DNA of 64,000 nt, taken from NCBI RefSeq assembly GCF_010500965.1, contig NZ_QVMI01000034.1, positions 1 through 64,000 of the forward strand, read 5' to 3'. The notes beneath the pieces were generated by a model. The model worked only from the letters and a program-made list of their open reading frames with translations. It ran no database searches and was not told the DNA's origin. Shown here piece by piece: positions 1 through 9,815 of the stretch. Numbering within the stretch: the first letter of the stretch is position 1; every line of letters starts with the position of its first letter. This DNA comes from Bacteroides sp. 51 (GTDB taxonomy: Bacteria > Bacteroidota > Bacteroidia > Bacteroidales > Bacteroidaceae). The translations under genes were made by a program, and so were the position numbers.

Positions 1-1
1 T

Positions 2-103
2 ATAGATAAGGTAAATACATTATATGACTATTACGATAGCCAAGGGTGGATAACGCCGGAAGAAAAGGAAAGGTGTAGTCTGAGGAGGTTCTTTGAAGGA
101 TAA
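2..103 (+). CDS. C-terminal end of an unidentified protein (partial)
   Basis: An open frame enters from the left edge and ends at a TAA at 101-103, giving 33 residues that end in CSLRRFFEG. The piece is charged and contains WITPEEKERC. It is too short to assign to a family. It runs in the same direction as dxs, about 150 bp upstream of it. Confidence 0.4.
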   Translation: MDKVNTLYDYYDSQGWITPEEKERCSLRRFFEG

Positions 104-109
104 TGATTG

Positions 110-146
110 TTTTGAAACGCAGATTAACGCAGATTAACGCGGATTA
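110..146 (+). repeat. short direct repeat of a 10-bp unit upstream of dxs
   Basis: Three nearly identical copies of CGCAGATTAA / CGCGGATTAT follow each other with a 10-bp period in the gap before dxs. No gene or hairpin is evident here. The function is unknown; it may be a small tandem repeat. Confidence 0.5.
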
Positions 147-223
147 TTTATTTAAATATGGCATCTCACACTTTGCAAATATCTTTTCATTGCATAAAGT
201 TATAGCCTTCGGGCAATTTATGC

Positions 224-231
224 TATTTTTG
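224..231 (+). promoter_or_regulatory. dxs promoter, -7 box
   Basis: TATTTTTG matches the Bacteroidetes -7 consensus TAnnTTTG. Transcription would start near 238, which makes the ATG at 255 the natural start of dxs and excludes the TTG at 240. No clear -33 TTTG is seen. Confidence 0.6.
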
Positions 232-254
232 CAGATAATTTGTGCAAAGAGAGA

Positions 255-2156
255 ATGAAGAACGAACAACCATACAGCCTGCTGAATCAAATCTCATACC
301 CGAAAGATATACGTAAGTTAAGCGTAGACCAACTTCCGGAATTATGTTACGAACTCAGACAGGAGATTATAGAGGAATTATCAAACAATCCCGGCCACTT
401 TGCTTCGGGTCTGGGTACGGTGGAACTTACGGTAGCCCTCCACTATGTATTCAACACCCCTTACGATCGCATTGTGTGGGATGTGGGTCATCAGGCGTAC
501 GGACATAAGATACTGACCGGACGGAAAGATGCTTTCCATACCAACCGAAAGTTTAAAGGCATCCGCCCTTTCCCATCGCCGGAAGAAAGTGAATATGACA
601 CGTTTACTTGTGGGCATGCATCGAACTCCATATCCGTAGCACTTGGTATGGCTGTAGCCGCCGAGCGTAAAGGCGACAGAAACCGGCATATCGTAGCCGT
701 CATCGGCGACGGTTCGATGAGCGGCGGACTGGCATTCGAAGGATTGAACAATACCTCGTCTACCCCGAACAACATGCTGATCATTCTGAATGACAACGAT
801 ATGGCTATCGACCGTAGCGTGGGCGGAATGAAGCAGTACCTCTTCAACATGACCACCTCCAACCGGTATAACCAGTTGCGTTTTAAGATTTCGAAGATGC
901 TCTTCAAAGTAGGTATCTTAAACGACGCACGCCGCAAAGGACTGATCCGGTTCAACAACAGTTTAAAGTCGCTCGTAGCCCAACAACAAAACATATTCGA
1001 AGGCATGAATATCCGTTACTTCGGTCCCATAGACGGGCACGATGTGAAGAATATTGCCCGGGTACTGAAAGATGTCAAGAACCTGAAAGGACCCAAAATC
1101 CTTCATCTGCATACCACCAAAGGAAAAGGATTCAAACCCGCCGAGCTGGACGCAGCTTCATGGCATGCGCCGGGGCGCTTCAACCCCGATACGGGCGAAC
1201 GATACGTGGCCGATACCGAAGGAATGCCCCCACTCTACCAGGATGTGTTTGGCAATACATTGGCAGAACTCGCCGCCGCGAATGAAAGAATCATGGGGGT
1301 AACTCCCGCCATGCCCACCGGCTGTTCGATGAACATACTCATGGAACGGATGCCCAACCGCGCATTCGACGTCGGCATAGCCGAAGCCCACGCCGTGACC
1401 TTCTCGGGGGGAATGGCTAAGGACGGACTTCAACCATTCTGCAACATCTACTCCTCGTTTATGCAACGAGCGTACGACAATATTATACACGACGTAGCCA
1501 TTCAAAAGCTAAACGTCGTTCTCTGCCTCGACCGCGCCGGACTGGTAGGCGAAGACGGTCCCACTCACCACGGTGTGTTCGACCTGGCATACCTGCGTCC
1601 GATTCCCAACCTCACCATCGCCTCGCCGATGAATGAACATGAGCTGCGCCACCTGATGTACACGGCTCAATTGCCGGACAAAGGCCCGTTCGTCATCCGC
1701 TACCCAAGAGGTCGGGGCGTATTGCCCGACTGGGAATGCCCGATGGAAGAAATAGAAATCGGCAAAGGCAGAAAGCTCAAAGACGGCAAAGACCTGGCTG
1801 TCATATCCATCGGTCCCATCGGCAACATAGCCCGCAAAGCCATTGCCCGTGCCGAAGAACAACAAGGACTATCCATTGCCCATTACGACCTGCGCTTCCT
1901 GAAACCGCTGGATACCGAACTTCTACATGAAGTGGGACGCAACTTTAAGAAAATCATCACCCTGGAAGATGGAGTAATCAAAGGCGGCATGGGCAGTGCC
2001 ATACTCGAATTCATGTCGGACAACGAATATTGCCCAGCCATCAAGCGCATCGGGGTGCCCGATCAGTTCATAGAACACGGTTCCATACCGGAATTGTACC
2101 AACTGTGCGGGATGGACGAAGAAGGAATCATGAAACAGTTGACAGTTGACAGTTGA
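255..2156 (+). CDS. dxs: 1-deoxy-D-xylulose-5-phosphate synthase
   Basis: Thiamine-diphosphate enzyme that condenses pyruvate and glyceraldehyde 3-phosphate to DXP, the first step of the MEP isoprenoid pathway, also feeding thiamine and pyridoxal synthesis; cytosolic. The 633-residue length is normal. GDGSMSGG near residues 151-158 is the ThDP/Mg motif, [10 protein letters not shown] is the conserved N-terminal histidine region, and [15 protein letters not shown] is the transketolase pyrimidine-binding region. The C-terminal transketolase domain is complete. The ATG at 255 is preferred over an upstream TTG because of the -7 box at 224-231. The last codons lie in a heptamer repeat (CAGTTGA three times), so the tail LTVDS seems to be supplied by an intergenic element. 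trkA and trkH follow in the same direction. Confidence 0.96.
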   Translation: MKNEQPYSLLNQISYPKDIRKLSVDQLPELCYELRQEIIEELSNNPGHFASGLGTVELTVALHYVFNTPYDRIVWDVGHQAYGHKILTGRKDAFHTNRKFKGIRPFPSPEESEYDTFTCGHASNSISVALGMAVAAERKGDRNRHIVAVIGDGSMSGGLAFEGLNNTSSTPNNMLIILNDNDMAIDRSVGGMKQYLFNMTTSNRYNQLRFKISKMLFKVGILNDARRKGLIRFNNSLKSLVAQQQNIFEGMNIRYFGPIDGHDVKNIARVLKDVKNLKGPKILHLHTTKGKGFKPAELDAASWHAPGRFNPDTGERYVADTEGMPPLYQDVFGNTLAELAAANERIMGVTPAMPTGCSMNILMERMPNRAFDVGIAEAHAVTFSGGMAKDGLQPFCNIYSSFMQRAYDNIIHDVAIQKLNVVLCLDRAGLVGEDGPTHHGVFDLAYLRPIPNLTIASPMNEHELRHLMYTAQLPDKGPFVIRYPRGRGVLPDWECPMEEIEIGKGRKLKDGKDLAVISIGPIGNIARKAIARAEEQQGLSIAHYDLRFLKPLDTELLHEVGRNFKKIITLEDGVIKGGMGSAILEFMSDNEYCPAIKRIGVPDQFIEHGSIPELYQLCGMDEEGIMKQLTVDS

Positions 2157-2230
2157 AAGTTGAAAGTGAACTATGCAGATAAAAGCATTGTTTTCTTTTA
2201 ACTTTCAACTTTCAACTTTCAACTTTCAAC
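2136..2230. repeat. two-arm heptamer element, AAGTTGA / AACTTTC family
   Basis: The left arm has CAGTTGA at 2136, 2143 and 2150, then AAGTTGA at 2157. After about 40 nt the right arm has AACTTTC at 2200, 2207, 2214 and 2221. The arms are largely complementary, so a long hairpin can form between dxs and trkA. Relatives lie at 54174-54286 and 62826-62916. Confidence 0.8.
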
Positions 2231-2239
2231 TCTATAAGA

Positions 2240-3580
2240 ATGAAAATTATTATCGCCGGTGCAGGCGCAGTAGGTACGCACCTTGCCAAGCTACTCTCAC
2301 GCGAGAAACAAGACATTATCCTGATGGATGATGATGAAGACAGGCTCAGTTCGATGGGAACAAACTTCGACCTGATGGCCGTTACCGGTTCGCCTACATC
2401 CATTGGCGCCCTCAAAGACATTGGAGTAAACGGCGCCGAATTGTTCGTAGCCGTCACACCCGACGAAAGCCGTAACATAACAGCCTGTATGCTGGCCACC
2501 AATCTGGGTGCTAAGAAAACATTGGCACGCATTGACAATTACGAATACCTTCTCCCTAAGAACAAAGAATTCTTTAAGACACTGGGCGTAGACTCACTTA
2601 TCTACCCCGAAATGCTGGCCGCCAAGGAAATCGTATCTTCCATGCGCATGAGCTGGGTACGCCAATGGTGGGAGTTCTGTGGCGGAACCCTGATCCTGAT
2701 CGGTGCCAAGCTACGGGAGAAAGCGGAAATACTCAACATCCCCTTATATGAATTGGGGGGAGCAGACACGCCATACCATGTCGTAGCCATTAAACGAGGC
2801 AACGAAACCATCATCCCCCGCGGAGACGATGTACTGAAACTCCACGATATCGTTTACTTCACCACTACCCGCAAATACATACCCTACATCCGTAAAATAG
2901 CCGGCAAGGAAAACGAAGCCGACGTGCAAAACGTGATGATCATGGGCGGTAGTCGCATAGCCGTACGGACAGCACAATACGTACCGGACTATATGAAGGT
3001 GAAAATCATCGAAAGCAACATCGAACGTTGCAACCGCCTGACCGAACTGCTGGACGATCGTGTCATGATTATCAACGGCGACGGAAGGGATATGGACCTC
3101 TTGGTGGAGGAAGGACTGAAAAACACACAAGCCTTCGTTGCCCTCACCGGAAACTCCGAGACGAACATCCTGGCTTGCCTTGCCGCCAAACGCATGGGCG
3201 TAAGCAAAACCGTAGCCGAGGTCGAAAATATAGACTACATCACGATGGCCGAGAGTCTGGACATCGGAACCGTGATCAACAAAAAGATGATCGCCGCAGG
3301 CCACATCTACCAGATGATGCTCGACGCAGACGTATCCAATGTCAAGAGTCTGACATTCGCCAATGCCGACGTTGCAGAGTTTACCGTTAAAGCCGGCTCC
3401 AAAATAACCAGGCATCCGATAAAAGATATGGGACTTCCCAAAGGCATCACCATTGGTGGACTTGTACGCCAGGGCGAAGGTCTGCTTGTATCCGGAGATA
3501 CCATGATTCTACCCGGCGACCATGTTGTGGTATTCTGCCTGGACATGATGATTAAGAAAGCCGAAAAGTATTTTAGCTAA
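2240..3580 (+). CDS. trkA: Trk potassium uptake regulatory subunit TrkA
   Basis: Cytosolic nucleotide-binding subunit that gates the TrkH potassium channel. The 446 residues hold two Rossmann/RCK halves, as in enterobacterial TrkA: GAGAVGTHLAKLL at the N terminus binds NAD(H)/ATP, and a second Rossmann start, IMGGSRIAVRTA, lies near residue 235. Each half ends in a TrkA_C domain. trkH begins 12 bp downstream, so the pair is an operon. The start codon follows directly on the heptamer repeat, so the leader before it is made of repeat DNA. Confidence 0.95.
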   Translation: MKIIIAGAGAVGTHLAKLLSREKQDIILMDDDEDRLSSMGTNFDLMAVTGSPTSIGALKDIGVNGAELFVAVTPDESRNITACMLATNLGAKKTLARIDNYEYLLPKNKEFFKTLGVDSLIYPEMLAAKEIVSSMRMSWVRQWWEFCGGTLILIGAKLREKAEILNIPLYELGGADTPYHVVAIKRGNETIIPRGDDVLKLHDIVYFTTTRKYIPYIRKIAGKENEADVQNVMIMGGSRIAVRTAQYVPDYMKVKIIESNIERCNRLTELLDDRVMIINGDGRDMDLLVEEGLKNTQAFVALTGNSETNILACLAAKRMGVSKTVAEVENIDYITMAESLDIGTVINKKMIAAGHIYQMMLDADVSNVKSLTFANADVAEFTVKAGSKITRHPIKDMGLPKGITIGGLVRQGEGLLVSGDTMILPGDHVVVFCLDMMIKKAEKYFS

Positions 3581-3592
3581 TTTATTCCTTAT

Positions 3593-5044
3593 ATGATCAA
3601 CGTTAAAATGATATACCGTATCATGGGGTTTCTGGTTCTTCTGGAAACGGTGATGTTACTTTGTTGCATCGGTGTATCATCCTATTATGGCGAAGATGAC
3701 CTGATGAGTTTCGTCATTACCACAGGCATCACCTTTGTAGTAGGTTCCGTCCTGCTTTTTATGGGGAGAAGTGCAGAACGGCAATTGGGTAAAAGAGATG
3801 GCATCATTATTGTAAGCATATCATGGGTGGTTATCTCTGCTTTCGGCATGCTACCTTTTTATATTAGTAAATACATACCCGATATCACGAATGCCTTCTT
3901 TGAAACCATGTCCGGCTTTACCAGCACAGGTTCTACTATTCTGGATGACATTGAAGCACTGCCGCATGGCTTATTATTCTGGCGCAGCCTCACCCAATGG
4001 TTTGGCGGACTGGGTATTGTATTCTTTACCATCGCCGTACTGCCCATCTTCGGTGTAGGAAGCGTACAACTTTTTGCAGCCGAAGCCAGCGGACTAAACA
4101 AAGACAAAGTGCATCCGCGCATCGGTGTCACAGCCAAATGGATATGGAGCATCTACCTCGGGCTCACCCTGATTGTTATCGCACTACTTATAGCCGGCGG
4201 CATGCCCATCTTCGACAGCGTATGCCATGCCTTTGCCACTACCGGCACCGGAGGGTTCTCGACCAAACAAGCAAGTATAGAGTACTACAACTCACCTTAT
4301 ATTGAATACGTTACCGCCATCTTCATGACCATATCGGGGATTAATTTTACCCTGTTACTCTTATTCGTAAATAAGAAGTTCAAGAAGTTCTTTGAAAATA
4401 CAGAGCTGAAATGGTACCTCATATCCGTTGGATTCTTCACCTTATTTATTGCAGCAGGACTATACCATACCACTTCAATGGGAGTGGAAGAAGCTTTTCG
4501 GAAATCGTTCTTTCAGGTAGCGTCGCTTCACACGTCAACCGGCTTCGCAACAGCCGATTACATGACCTGGGAACCGGTATTATGGGCACTACTCTGCACC
4601 TTGATGTTTGTTGGAGCTTGTGCAGGAAGTACTTCGGGAGGGATTAAGTGTATCCGCATGGTGATCTTCAGTAAGGTAGCCCGCAATGAGTTCAAACGTA
4701 TCATCCACCCCAATGCCGTATTGCCGGTACGGGTAAATAAACAGGTGGTTCCCCAGAATATATTAACCAGCACCCTGGCCTTCCTTTTTGTCTACCTGAT
4801 GATTGTTGTCATCAGTTGTCTGATCTTCATGGGCTTGGGAATGGGATTTCTTGAATCCGTGGGCACAGTAATTTCCAGCATCGGCAATATGGGACCGGGG
4901 CTAGGGCTCACAGGCCCTGCCTATTCCTGGAATCACTTGCCCGATGCCGCCAAATGGCTATCGGCTTTCTTGATGCTTGTAGGACGATTGGAATTATTTA
5001 CGATACTTATTCTGTTCACTCGTGGGTTCTGGAAGAAGGGATGA
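3593..5044 (+). CDS. trkH: Trk potassium uptake protein TrkH
   Basis: Inner-membrane potassium-translocating subunit; 483 residues, the usual length. The pseudo-repeated pore loops are visible as TMSGFTSTGST, ATTGTGGFST, TSTGFATADY and SSIGNMGPGLG, each with the filter glycine expected for the TrkH/KtrB/HKT superfamily. The alternation of hydrophobic helices fits the four M1-P-M2 units. It is 12 bp downstream of trkA. Its stop is 2 bp from the stop of the convergent gene, leaving no room for a terminator. Confidence 0.95.
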   Translation: MINVKMIYRIMGFLVLLETVMLLCCIGVSSYYGEDDLMSFVITTGITFVVGSVLLFMGRSAERQLGKRDGIIIVSISWVVISAFGMLPFYISKYIPDITNAFFETMSGFTSTGSTILDDIEALPHGLLFWRSLTQWFGGLGIVFFTIAVLPIFGVGSVQLFAAEASGLNKDKVHPRIGVTAKWIWSIYLGLTLIVIALLIAGGMPIFDSVCHAFATTGTGGFSTKQASIEYYNSPYIEYVTAIFMTISGINFTLLLLFVNKKFKKFFENTELKWYLISVGFFTLFIAAGLYHTTSMGVEEAFRKSFFQVASLHTSTGFATADYMTWEPVLWALLCTLMFVGACAGSTSGGIKCIRMVIFSKVARNEFKRIIHPNAVLPVRVNKQVVPQNILTSTLAFLFVYLMIVVISCLIFMGLGMGFLESVGTVISSIGNMGPGLGLTGPAYSWNHLPDAAKWLSAFLMLVGRLELFTILILFTRGFWKKG

Positions 5045-5046
5045 TG

Positions 5047-6744
5047 CTAATCATGCTCGTTCAGCCATGTCCGAACCTCAGCTTTTACCCGGATTGTAAC
5101 AGTATTATCAACCTTAAGTTGCTGGGATAATATTTTCCCAGCAACATCCTTGGCATTTACTTGATCTCCCGTATTTACATAAAGCTGCCAAAGCAAATAA
5201 TTTGGCAATATCCTGGTGGGAATCATCCATGATGCCAACTTATAGTAAGATTCGGCCTTTGCAAATTCTTTTCTTCGACAATAAACTTTACCAATATCAC
5301 AATATGTTTCGCAAGAAGGGGTTAGATAACTTATTTTATAGTCAGTGTCGTCTGCTCCATAGTGAAAGATGTACTCTGTATATACCGCATTAAATTTTAA
5401 ATTATGAATGAGTTTCCCAAAATGCTTATTAATAAAAGGAGCTGACTCTAACTCTTTTTTCGACGTTGCTTGTTTCATCTCCCAAGATGCACGCTCATAG
5501 AATTTACATTCTATTACTGCCCAGACGCAAACACCTACTATTACCAACACAAATAAAGTATGAACCCAACGCAGTTTGTTTATAGTATACAATTCTTTAC
5601 TAACGCTTCCGCCTAATAAAATAGAAAAAAGTAGAAATAAAGGAAAAATATAACTCGGATAAGAAAATAGGGAAAAGACTATCAGGCAAATTAACGCTGA
5701 TTTAAAAGATCGCTCCTGATCATTTTGAGACCTCATACTGAACAACAAAACCAGTAACCCTGCTATCATTAAAAAGCCTATTAGTCCGAGTTCGACTGTG
5801 ACATAAAGAAATTCATTATATGGATATCCTACATTGTCGGCAACTGAAATAAAAGAAGAGTCGGGTTGTTTCTGAAAATAATTAGCCTGATAAAGCATAT
5901 ACTTTTTAGGAAATGATCCAACCCCATGTCCGAATAATGGCTTATCAGCTATCATCTCCCCACACACTCTCCATATAAGCATCCTGGCATTTGCAGATTC
6001 TGGCCTATAATTATAAATAAATAAGCTCCCCAGCACCCCTATAATCAATACGAGAAAGATACAAGTTTTTTTATATCGTTTACAAAAACAGTGTATATCT
6101 TTCCAGAAAGCAAAACAGCAGCCTAACACAGTAGCAATCCATGCAGCCCTCGAATCTGTAGCTAAGAGTGCACCTCCTATAACAACAATAAGAAAAGCGA
6201 TTAATAGAACTACAAACCGTTTTTTCGATTGTTTTAAATAGTTCAACGAGGCAACAAAACATACCGCTAGGTATCCACCCAATTGTCCGGGATTACCAAA
6301 AGATCCTGTAATTTGAAAAAGGGGATGTCTACTTTCAATCACACCTGACAACTGACCCCATACAATTATGGACTGAATAACTCCTGAAACTATTAATGCA
6401 TATAAAAGAACCTTTTTTTCTTCATCCCTGATGGATCTGATGAAGAAATAGGAAGAAACAGCCGCAACCCACTCCCATAATCTCAAGGGATCAGCATATT
6501 TCGAAGGAAACACACAAAAATGAAAGACTCCATAAAAAATGAAAAGAATGAAAAGAATATCCACCACAGACAAATAGCATTTTTGCTTAGACTTGATAAT
6601 AAGTCCAAAGGTGCATAATACAATCATACCAAAGACAAAAGGTGCTTCGCCAAAAATATCCGAAGAAAAAACAGATGCAAATGATGGGATCAATACAGAT
6701 GCAAAACAGATGGATATAAGCAAGTATTTATTCAAGGAGTGCAA
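5047..6744 (-). CDS. O-antigen ligase / Wzy-type polymerase family membrane protein
   Basis: A protein of 565 residues with about a dozen hydrophobic helices, then from about residue 390 a soluble tail that looks TPR-like (AKAESYYKLASWMIP, ILPNYLLWQLYVNTG). The region PLFGHGVGSFPKK followed by YNEFLYVTVELGLIG is typical of the Wzy_C/WaaL family, which joins or polymerises lipid-linked glycans at the periplasmic face. The acceptor glycan cannot be read from the sequence and no glycan genes are nearby. The start is a TTG at 6744: an in-frame TAA lies two codons upstream, and the next methionine is far inside (residue 40). The GC content is lower than in trkH, which may indicate a separate origin. 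Confidence 0.75.
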   Translation of the reverse strand: MHSLNKYLLISICFASVLIPSFASVFSSDIFGEAPFVFGMIVLCTFGLIIKSKQKCYLSVVDILFILFIFYGVFHFCVFPSKYADPLRLWEWVAAVSSYFFIRSIRDEEKKVLLYALIVSGVIQSIIVWGQLSGVIESRHPLFQITGSFGNPGQLGGYLAVCFVASLNYLKQSKKRFVVLLIAFLIVVIGGALLATDSRAAWIATVLGCCFAFWKDIHCFCKRYKKTCIFLVLIIGVLGSLFIYNYRPESANARMLIWRVCGEMIADKPLFGHGVGSFPKKYMLYQANYFQKQPDSSFISVADNVGYPYNEFLYVTVELGLIGFLMIAGLLVLLFSMRSQNDQERSFKSALICLIVFSLFSYPSYIFPLFLLFSILLGGSVSKELYTINKLRWVHTLFVLVIVGVCVWAVIECKFYERASWEMKQATSKKELESAPFINKHFGKLIHNLKFNAVYTEYIFHYGADDTDYKISYLTPSCETYCDIGKVYCRRKEFAKAESYYKLASWMIPTRILPNYLLWQLYVNTGDQVNAKDVAGKILSQQLKVDNTVTIRVKAEVRTWLNEHD

Positions 6745-6769
6745 TTGTTATTTTTATGTATCATATATT

Positions 6770-6804
6770 TTCGTTCAAGAGACTTTATAAGTCTCATGAA
6801 CGAA
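6770..6804. terminator. strong hairpin after the tandem paralogue operon
   Basis: Arms TTCGTTCA and GAGACTT pair with AAGTCTC and TGAACGAA around a TAT loop, broken by one A-A mismatch. The hairpin lies 46 bp after the stop of the 180-residue protein and 26 bp before the start of the O-antigen ligase-like gene. It has no good T tract, so factor-independent termination is uncertain. A diverged copy lies at 7401-7433. Confidence 0.55.
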
Positions 6805-6849
6805 ATCTGGAAGATTTTAGTACTTCCTAATTCTTAGAATCTATTTCAG

Positions 6850-7392
6850 TCACTTAGGTTCTTGTCCCCAGAACAGCATGATGTAATTAAGCTTCTTTCC
6901 TTCTGCCGTAATTGTAAACCAGATTTTCGATTTTATTTCAGTTTCAATTTTACGATAGACCGACACAGGAATGGTTGTATAAGGACCAAACGTAACAAAT
7001 TCGAAATGAACCTCATCAATTCTACCAGTTATTGGGTTGATATATATAGCCGAAGTTAATTTGTGCCCCCTAACCCTCTGTTTCTCAGCTGATGAGAAAG
7101 CATTGTTTATAATAGAAATAAGCTTATTATTTTTCCATGAGTTATGATCAGTCAATTCAACAGATAAATCATCAGGCATTATAAAGATCTCACCCGAACC
7201 TTTATATACTTGTTCTACATACGTCCATTTATTACTCTTATTATAAAGCGTTACTGTTTTGGAAGCAGCAACATCACATTGATAGATATAACCATTTTCA
7301 TAAAAGGTCTTTGTTGTAGTATAGTAATTGGTCTGAGAAGAAACTGAGGCTACGCAAAACAGAAAGCTGATAAATATGCTTATTGTCTTCAT
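6850..7392 (-). CDS. secreted protein, tandem paralogue B (DUF5043-like)
   Basis: 180 residues with a signal peptide (FISFLFCVASVSSQ) and a small mature domain beginning TNYYTTTKTFYENGY. It is a close paralogue of the gene just upstream: the first 90 residues are almost identical and differences pile up in the last third. From memory the pattern fits the Bacteroidetes family DUF5043, whose function is unknown. It ends the operon 9621-6850. The two copies probably arose by tandem duplication that included the downstream hairpin. The diverging C-terminal part may be what gives each copy its specificity. Confidence 0.7.
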   Translation of the reverse strand: MKTISIFISFLFCVASVSSQTNYYTTTKTFYENGYIYQCDVAASKTVTLYNKSNKWTYVEQVYKGSGEIFIMPDDLSVELTDHNSWKNNKLISIINNAFSSAEKQRVRGHKLTSAIYINPITGRIDEVHFEFVTFGPYTTIPVSVYRKIETEIKSKIWFTITAEGKKLNYIMLFWGQEPK

Positions 7393-7400
7393 AGAAAGAT

Positions 7401-7433
7401 ACGATCAAGAGACCTATAAAGCCTCTTAATCGT
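7401..7433. terminator. hairpin between the tandem paralogues
   Basis: CGATCAAGAG at 7402-7411 pairs with CTCTTAATCG at 7423-7432 with one mismatch. The sequence is a diverged copy of the hairpin at 6770-6804, so gene and hairpin were duplicated together. It may attenuate or process the transcript between the two copies. Confidence 0.45.
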
Positions 7434-7447
7434 AAATATAATACAAA

Positions 7448-7999
7448 CTATTTAACTTCTTGTGACCACCATAACCCAATATAGTTTAATTTTCTCCCTT
7501 CGGAGGTAGGAACATACAAAAGCTCCTTTTTAATCTCTGTTTCAATTTTACGATAAACAGATAAAGGAATTACAGCAAACGGATTAAAGGTTACAAAAGT
7601 AAAATGTAATTCATCAACCCTACCACTAACGGGATTGATATATAGAACTACACCTAATTTATGGTCGCCTCTTACTCTCTGTTTTTCAGTAGCTGAGAAA
7701 GCATTATTTACAATAGAGATAAGTTTAAGCCTATTATTTTTCCATGAATTATCATCTATTAATTCAACAGATAAATCATCAGGCATTATAAAAATCTCAC
7801 CCGAACTTTTATATACTTGTTCTACATATGTCCATTTATTACTCTTATTATAAAGTGTAACTGTTCTGGAAGCAGCAACATCGCATTGATAGGTATAACC
7901 ATTTTCATAAAAAGTTTTTGTAGTAGTATAATAATTAGTTTGCGAAGAAACTGAGGCTACGCAAAACAACAAGCTGATAAATACAATTATTGTTTTCAT
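7448..7999 (-). CDS. secreted protein, tandem paralogue A (DUF5043-like)
   Basis: 183 residues with a signal peptide ending near VASVSSQ, so exported. Its first 90 residues nearly match the next gene (TNYYTTTKTFYENGYTYQ, then SGEIFIMPDDLSVEL), while the region after about residue 110 differs. Its ATG overlaps the stop of the upstream lipoprotein gene by one base (TAATG), which implies translational coupling and a shared role. No catalytic motif is visible. It may be a partner, inhibitor or substrate of the HExxH lipoprotein, but this is inference from context only. Confidence 0.72.
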   Translation of the reverse strand: MKTIIVFISLLFCVASVSSQTNYYTTTKTFYENGYTYQCDVAASRTVTLYNKSNKWTYVEQVYKSSGEIFIMPDDLSVELIDDNSWKNNRLKLISIVNNAFSATEKQRVRGDHKLGVVLYINPVSGRVDELHFTFVTFNPFAVIPLSVYRKIETEIKKELLYVPTSEGRKLNYIGLWWSQEVK

Positions 8000-9621
8000 T
8001 AATTACAATTTATAGTTAATTCTCTTATGTTACTAAAATTCTCCAATCCAAGCCTATTATAGTCGAAATTATAATTACTCACCGAATAACCTCCAGCTCG
8101 TAGAGCTGGTACAACCTCATTCAGTATTTTCGTTTCTAAATCCATAAGGTTTACACCAGACTTAAGACTACCTTTTGGACTTATGAAATTCTCCAAGTCC
8201 TTGATTTTTCCATAACGCACATCGGTATAATTTCTTTTTTCCCACTTACTATTTGGATATTCAGGTAATTTGCTCACATAAAGATATTGTGCATAATGCG
8301 CTTCTATCTCTCCATTCAGAGTTGAACTATTGTAAGACGACAGAGTTTCTTTGTACGTTCGGTAAGCATGCATCATTTCGTGAAAAAGTTGATTACTTTC
8401 AGCTTGTATACCAAGCGAAATTCCATTAGAGCTAAAAGAACCACTAGTGCCATTGTTAAACTGAATAATAAGTGTTTTGCCATTGAGATAAGTTTTTAGT
8501 CCATTATACAATGCTTCTCCCATACAGTCTTCCATAATTTTCTCTAACATTCTTTCAATAACTTTCCAGTTTGTGTCCGACATACCAGAATTTCTAAAGA
8601 TTTCCTGGGCTTTAGGAGCAACTGGTGTTGTTGGCGTAGTTGAACCACCGCCACCACCGCCACCAGATGTTGTTGGAGGAGTAGGGTCAGGCAAGTCACC
8701 ATCATCCCATCCCGGAGGTTCCGGGTCGCCTTCATCCGGAGTAATATCTACCTCTGGTATCCAAACTCCATCTGGATTACCATCTCCAGTGTAATCATAC
8801 CCAATATTTCCCTTACCATCATGATAGAAGCCGTTCCCGATGGATGTCCAATTGCCATTGTCACCCGCATCTCCGGACCAATAGTCACCATCATCACCCC
8901 AAGGATCATCCCAACCAATATCTCCCCAAGGGTCTTCCCAACCAGAACGGGTGGTCGCCAAATTAGACTGTCGGTAAACTTTTAAGGCCGGCAACATCTT
9001 TGCCAACTCCATGAGATTTTGTTTATATGTCTCAAAGTCATTCACAAACAAAGATAGTTCGCTAACCTTAGCCCCATCTTTATAGGTATCCGCTCGCAAT
9101 GGAATCATACCGTCAACAGCCAAATAGAAGATAATTCCTGAAAAATTCTCTTTATCTCCAAAGTTAGTAAATCTACCAGATAAATCGCCCTTATTCGTCT
9201 GATAATACGCATAATCGGGCACCACAAGCATTCGATAAAGCCCCATGGAACCATTTTTAGCAGACTTTACCACCACTGCCTTCTCAGTAATATTAGCAAT
9301 ATAGCTCCGATTCCGTCCACCGATTACTTCTTTTCGGATCGTGTAGTAGGAATAAGTAGATACGATAGGGATATCGACTCCTTCCATAAACTGGTCGCGA
9401 GAAACTTTTGCTTTATCCCATAAAGGTGCAAAATCTCCCAAGGGTAAATCTTTGTCACTTCTCGTTTTTACAGTAATTTCTTGTTCAAAAAATGCTTTTG
9501 CATCTGTTATAAGATCAGCGTTTTCCTGTTTGGTGATCTCGTCGAGGTCTTGCTGACAGGAAAAGAAACTAAAACCACACAACAGAAAAAGAACAAAACA
9601 AATAGAATAGTTTTTTTTCAT
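7999..9621 (-). CDS. lipoprotein with HExxH zincin-like C-terminal domain
   Basis: 540 residues. The signal peptide ends in a lipobox (GFSFFSCQQ), so the protein is a lipoprotein, probably in the outer membrane. An N-terminal domain of about 220 residues is followed by a low-complexity stretch rich in W, D, G and P with a Gly7 run. The C-terminal domain has HEMMH (H414, E415, H418) and 20 residues later NGEIEAHYAQ, where a glutamate could be the third zinc ligand, as in gluzincins. Metalloprotease activity is therefore plausible but unproven. It is the first gene of an operon with two small secreted paralogues. A -7 box at 9751-9758 gives a leader of about 120 nt. Confidence 0.72.
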   Translation of the reverse strand: MKKNYSICFVLFLLCGFSFFSCQQDLDEITKQENADLITDAKAFFEQEITVKTRSDKDLPLGDFAPLWDKAKVSRDQFMEGVDIPIVSTYSYYTIRKEVIGGRNRSYIANITEKAVVVKSAKNGSMGLYRMLVVPDYAYYQTNKGDLSGRFTNFGDKENFSGIIFYLAVDGMIPLRADTYKDGAKVSELSLFVNDFETYKQNLMELAKMLPALKVYRQSNLATTRSGWEDPWGDIGWDDPWGDDGDYWSGDAGDNGNWTSIGNGFYHDGKGNIGYDYTGDGNPDGVWIPEVDITPDEGDPEPPGWDDGDLPDPTPPTTSGGGGGGGSTTPTTPVAPKAQEIFRNSGMSDTNWKVIERMLEKIMEDCMGEALYNGLKTYLNGKTLIIQFNNGTSGSFSSNGISLGIQAESNQLFHEMMHAYRTYKETLSSYNSSTLNGEIEAHYAQYLYVSKLPEYPNSKWEKRNYTDVRYGKIKDLENFISPKGSLKSGVNLMDLETKILNEVVPALRAGGYSVSNYNFDYNRLGLENFSNIRELTINCN

Positions 9622-9750
9622 TGAGTAATAATTTAATTAATAATATCAAAAAAAACAATAAATCAAATATCCACATATAGATTATTGTAAAGAATTCACC
9701 ATACCCTTCCAATATATTGGGGACGAATAGACTTCAATACTGTACTCACC

Positions 9751-9758
9751 CAAAAATA
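9751..9758 (-). promoter_or_regulatory. -7 box for the HExxH lipoprotein operon
   Basis: On the minus strand TATTTTTG matches TAnnTTTG, with a start predicted near 9744. A 12-bp direct repeat AAAATAGCAATA occurs at 9753-9764 and again at 9783-9794, overlapping and flanking the box, and could be a regulator site. The rest of the AT-rich gap 9622-9815 shows no gene. Confidence 0.45.
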
Positions 9759-9815
9759 GCAATAACACAAACTAAATGAAGTAAAATAGCAATATATCAA
9801 TTTTTATAATTACGA

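Noticed and set aside
240-254. TTG start of dxs at 240
   Set aside because: It coincides with the predicted transcription start; the ATG at 255 fits better.
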